From contig JBJMFM010000010.1 in NCBI GenBank assembly GCA_045808425.1, positions 8,682-72,681 on the forward strand: a stretch of 64,000 nt of DNA, written 5' to 3'. This document shows, in pieces, positions 63,868 to 64,000 of the stretch (within the stretch, counting starts at the first letter, position 1; every line of letters starts with the position of its first letter). The position numbers and the translations under genes were made by a program. The notes beneath the pieces are model-generated. The model had not been told where the DNA came from. It saw only the letters and a list, made by a program, of their open reading frames with translations, and searched no databases. The DNA is from JAFAQB01 sp045808425 (GTDB taxonomy: Archaea > Thermoproteota > Nitrososphaeria > Nitrososphaerales > Nitrososphaeraceae).

Positions 63868-64000
63868 TATAATATTGATTCCAAGCTTTATCATTTACTT
63901 GTCTGTCAAACAACTTTGCAAGACTATATTAGGCTCTAAGCTAGAAGACAACACAATTTGACATAATACAGAATAAGGCTACTACATTTGTGAAGGTATC

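Overview
The window is AT-rich and comes from an ammonia-oxidising-type archaeon of the Nitrososphaerota (Thaumarchaeota), most likely a soil lineage near Nitrososphaera or Nitrosocosmicus. The evidence is archaeal ribosomal proteins (L44e, S27e, S19e), RNase P Rpp21, Nep1, PDCD5, an archaeal histone, XPB/Bax1 and Hef-type DNA repair proteins, a coenzyme F420-type NADP reductase, a haem-copper oxidase whose subunits carry plastocyanin-like copper domains, a tRNA-Cys with a canonical 37/38 intron, and TATA boxes about 25 nt upstream of leaderless starts. The genus is inference only.

Left part (1-26 kb): the 3' part of a cobalamin-dependent methionine synthase (pterin, B12 and activation modules), an HTH regulator, a PD-(D/E)XK-like unknown, the trpC-trpB-trpA cluster, a DUF309 protein, tRNA-Cys, histone, TatD-type nuclease, an SRPBCC protein and an iron-type alcohol dehydrogenase. 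Next comes the terminal oxidase block (CtaA-type haem A synthase, twin-cupredoxin protein, CoxA, CoxB with a fused cupredoxin, and a separate N-terminal CoxB-like membrane piece). It is followed by a histidine phosphatase, an F420:NADP oxidoreductase-like protein and a membrane-stress module (PspA, PspAA, PspAB, HtpX).

Middle part (26-47.6 kb): tRNA-Arg(UCG); a Hef-like helicase without its nuclease; the XPB-Bax1 pair; an LhgO-like FAD oxidoreductase; L44e-S27e. A cobalamin-salvage/late-assembly run on the minus strand follows (CobD-like aminotransferase, amidotransferase-less CobQ-like protein, CbiB, CobS, CobY) and fits the B12-dependent MetH at the left edge. Then aspartate-semialdehyde dehydrogenase, an Lrp regulator, haem O synthase CtaB (which together with CtaA supplies the oxidase), Nep1, Rpp21-S19e-PDCD5, a zinc-type MDR reductase and a CitE-like lyase. 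The iron ADH, Asd-like, MDR and CitE-like proteins are of the families discussed for the 3-hydroxypropionate/4-hydroxybutyrate carbon cycle, but the sequence does not prove those substrates.

Right part (47.6-64 kb): low gene density, many thaumarchaeal orphans, FolD, a lone response regulator, a Cas4-like nuclease without CRISPR, a CBS plus C2H2 zinc-finger protein, a DUF72 protein with no standard start codon, a secreted 608-residue protein, a decayed universal stress protein gene, a head-to-head scar of two gene fragments, and a 17-unit ATCC microsatellite. No intact mobile element, CRISPR array or rRNA was seen. The strongest unusual signals are the near-identical cupredoxin domain copies in the oxidase block, the split CoxB, the CobQ without its amidotransferase, and the decayed right end.
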